Shown here piece after piece: positions 62,251-64,000 of a DNA stretch of 64,000 bases. Numbering within the stretch: position 1 is the first letter of the stretch; each line of letters opens with the position of its first letter. Both the position numbers and the translations under genes were made by a program. This DNA is from Microbacterium kunmingense (GTDB lineage Bacteria > Actinomycetota > Actinomycetes > Actinomycetales > Microbacteriaceae), in NCBI RefSeq assembly GCF_023155745.1, contig NZ_JAKNUS010000001.1, positions 124,001-188,000 of the forward strand. Reading direction: 5' to 3'. Under the pieces are notes generated by a model. It did no database searches. It saw only the letters and a program-made list of their open reading frames with translations, and was not told the origin of the DNA.

Positions 62251-62661
62251 GTGCCCTTCGCCGTCGCGCTCACCGTCCTGCTCGTCCTTCTCGGCGCGTT
62301 CCAGCTGGCCCTTGCCGCCGGCGCTCCGCTCGGCCGCTTCGCGTGGGGCGGGCAGCACCGCGTGCTGCCGACCCGGCTGCGCATCGGGAGCGTCGTGTCG
62401 ATCCTGATATACGCGGTCATCGTGCTCCTCGCCTGGAGCCGCGTCGGCGCGATCGACCTCTTCCCGCTCGTCGTGTCTAAGGTGGGCATGTGGGTCGTGT
62501 TCGGCTACTTCGCGCTCGGCATCGTGATGAACGCGCTGTCTCGTTCGAGGCCGGAGCGGTTCACGATGACGCCCGTCTGCCTCGTTCTGGCGGCGCTGTC
62601 GTTCTTCATCGCGATGGGCTTCGACGACATCGAGATGGAGACGCTGACGCTGGCGCTCTGA
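62251..62661 (+). CDS. Hypothetical membrane protein, four helices
   Basis: 136 residues from GTG at 62251 (another GTG at 62230 is possible). Segments near 2-23, 45-65, 73-97 and 104-123 are hydrophobic; GRFAWGGQHRVLPTRLRIGS links helices 1 and 2. Resembles widespread small actinobacterial membrane proteins; function unknown. Confidence 0.55.
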   Translation: MPFAVALTVLLVLLGAFQLALAAGAPLGRFAWGGQHRVLPTRLRIGSVVSILIYAVIVLLAWSRVGAIDLFPLVVSKVGMWVVFGYFALGIVMNALSRSRPERFTMTPVCLVLAALSFFIAMGFDDIEMETLTLAL

Positions 62662-62677
62662 TCGGCGTCTCCGCGCA

Positions 62678-63805
62678 CTACCGCGCCCCCCAGGTCCACG
62701 CCGGCCGGTCGAGCACTCCCTGCCCCGCGACCTGCGTGCCGCCGGTCCCGCCCTCCAGCCGATGGGTGAGAGAACCGGATCTCTCGAGCGCTGCGGCGAG
62801 GCGTTCGGCGTGTGTGACGACGATCACCTGGGACTGAGCGGATGCCGCGGCGATGAGTTCGGCGAGCGGGTCGAGCAGGTCGGGATGCAGGCTCGCCTCC
62901 GGCTCGTTCAGGACGAGAAGCGGCGCCGGGCGGGCCGGGAGGAGTGCCGCGCACAGCAGCAGGTAGCGCAGGGTGCCGTCCGAGAGCTCGCCGGCTGCGA
63001 GGGGACGGAGAAGGCCCGGCTGCCGCATCGCCAGGGTGAACCGACCGTCCGCAGCGTCGATCTGCACGCGAGCGCCCGGGAAGGCGCGGGCGACAGCGCC
63101 GTCGAGATCGGCGCCGACGCCGGCATCGCGGATGGTCGCCCAGACCGCCGCGAGGTTCTCGCCGCCGTGCGCCAGGGTGTGCGAGCGTGTGCCGACCTGC
63201 GGCGTTCTGGCGGGAGCATCGGCATCGACGCGGAAGTGGTCGTAGAAGCGCCAGCCGGCGAGAGTGCGGCGGAGCGTCAGGAGCTCGGGCCCGGTGTCGC
63301 CGTCGGCGAGGTCGGTGACGATGCTCTCCCACGCAGCGAGCGGCTGGGCGAGGGTCGTCCATGACTCATCCCGCACCCGCGTCGCCGCACCTTTGCGGTC
63401 GATGAGCAGCGCAGCGGGCTTCGCGACAGGCCCCGCGAACACCTGCTCGCGTTTGATCTCAGGGTCCCTGCCGAACAGGCTCTGATCGGCCTGGGGGATG
63501 CCGAGGTCGACGAGGAAGCCCAGTTCGTCCGAGGCATACCCGAGCTTCACCGCGATCGGCTCGCGCCGCACGGTTCCCTGCGAGCCGCCGTTCTCAGGCC
63601 CGGCCCACAGCAGCGAGGGCAGGCCGCCCTCGCGCGCGACGGCTCCGATGAGCGAGCCGGTGGCGGTCTGGGCGAGGAGGCGCATCGCCCGGTAGAGGTT
63701 CGATTTGCCCGACCCGTTCGGGCCGGTGATCACGGTCAGCGCGTCGAGCGGAAGCGCGAGGTCGCGCAGCGACCGGTACCCGGCGACGGCGAAGGTGGTC
63801 AGCAC
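62678..63805 (-). CDS. AAA family ATPase, RecF/SMC-like (AAA_21 type)
   Basis: 375 residues. Walker A VITGPNGSGKSNLYRAM near residue 28, an ABC-like signature LAAGELSDGTLRYLLL and Walker B LLVLNEPEASLHPDLLDPL with Asn in place of the usual Asp before Glu, then a late VVTHAERLAAAL switch His. No TOPRIM or nuclease domain follows, unlike OLD proteins. GTG start at 63805. No partner gene seen, so a defence role is not supported. Confidence 0.75.
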   Translation of the reverse strand: MLTTFAVAGYRSLRDLALPLDALTVITGPNGSGKSNLYRAMRLLAQTATGSLIGAVAREGGLPSLLWAGPENGGSQGTVRREPIAVKLGYASDELGFLVDLGIPQADQSLFGRDPEIKREQVFAGPVAKPAALLIDRKGAATRVRDESWTTLAQPLAAWESIVTDLADGDTGPELLTLRRTLAGWRFYDHFRVDADAPARTPQVGTRSHTLAHGGENLAAVWATIRDAGVGADLDGAVARAFPGARVQIDAADGRFTLAMRQPGLLRPLAAGELSDGTLRYLLLCAALLPARPAPLLVLNEPEASLHPDLLDPLAELIAAASAQSQVIVVTHAERLAAALERSGSLTHRLEGGTGGTQVAGQGVLDRPAWTWGAR

Positions 63806-63817
63806 CCCGCCATCCTG

Positions 63818-64000
63818 TCAGGGGCCGACGACGTCGTCGCGCAGCCGGTCGGAGAGCACCTTGGCCCCCGCGGATGAGGCGAAACCGCCGTCGACGGGGA
63901 TCTCGGCGCCGGTGACGTAGGCCGCGGCATCCGAGAGCAGGAACGCCACCATCTCGGCCACCTCCTCCGCCTCACCGGTGCGCTCCAGCGGCGTGAGATC
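63818..64000 (-). CDS. Short-chain dehydrogenase C-terminus (cut by window edge)
   Basis: The last 60 codons of a minus-strand gene: [19 protein letters not shown] followed by [19 protein letters not shown], the standard ending of SDR enzymes. The catalytic part lies beyond the window. Thirteen bases separate its stop from the ATPase start. Confidence 0.75.
   Translation of the reverse strand, partial: DLTPLERTGEAEEVAEMVAFLLSDAAAYVTGAEIPVDGGFASSAGAKVLSDRLRDDVVGP

Noticed and set aside
62678..63805. AAA ATPase as part of an anti-phage system
   Set aside because: No nuclease or other effector gene is adjacent and no TOPRIM domain is present; the flanking genes are an SDR and small membrane proteins.

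Overview
High-GC DNA with dense, often overlapping genes, frequent GTG starts, a DUF222/HNH endonuclease gene and actinobacterial-type transporters and regulators. This suggests an actinobacterium of the Microbacteriaceae, probably Microbacterium or a close relative (inference from style and gene content; no rRNA or tRNA gene is present to confirm it).

Layout. 1-8.5 kb: a serine-hydrolase-fold remnant, a small kinase, an AIM24 protein, a PaaX regulator, a frameshifted DUF222-HNH gene, a secreted LPATG-ending protein and a large secreted DUF6351 hydrolase with Ig-like repeats. 8.5-28.6 kb: an aromatic O-demethylation and ring-cleavage region. It holds a MetE-core methyltransferase, a VOC-type extradiol dioxygenase, GalD-, RraA/LigK- and GalB-like enzymes, three LigM/DesA-family tetrahydrofolate-dependent O-demethylases, MetF, PurU, a branched-chain-amino-acid-type ABC importer (LivGFHM plus binding protein), and IclR, GntR and PadR regulators. 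28.6-33.9 kb: an SsuABC-type importer operon with a PaaX regulator, and a DHFR-like protein. 34-41.3 kb: CoA ligase, MaoC hydratase, acyl-CoA dehydrogenase, amidohydrolase and SDR in the set known from the cou/phd phenylpropanoid pathway, plus an FAD oxidoreductase and a MarR regulator. 41.3-46.5 kb: two CynX-type MFS exporters, PobA and an IclR regulator. 46.5-56.4 kb: a complete protocatechuate branch of the beta-ketoadipate pathway (pcaHGBDC, pcaIJF, IclR regulators). 56.4-64 kb: housekeeping and membrane genes (lipoprotein, phosphatase, DNA polymerase IV, aminotransferase-V enzyme, membrane proteins, an AAA ATPase, an SDR fragment).

How it fits together (inference from families and linkage). 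Hydroxycinnamates would be activated and shortened by the CouLMNOI/PhdABCEI-like set to 4-hydroxybenzoate, vanillate or syringate. PobA hydroxylates 4-hydroxybenzoate to protocatechuate. LigM-type enzymes move methoxyl methyl groups to tetrahydrofolate, giving protocatechuate or gallate-type products. The methyl group then passes through MetF and PurU to formate, or to methionine through the MetE-like protein. Protocatechuate goes to succinyl-CoA and acetyl-CoA through the pca genes. Gallate-type products appear to be cleaved by a type I extradiol dioxygenase and finished by GalD/GalB/LigK-like enzymes to pyruvate and oxaloacetate. No LigAB-type gallate or protocatechuate 4,5-dioxygenase is present in the window, so the VOC dioxygenase linked to gal genes is the most unusual point. 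Several palindromic operators shared between distant promoters and two families of intergenic palindromic repeats are also described.
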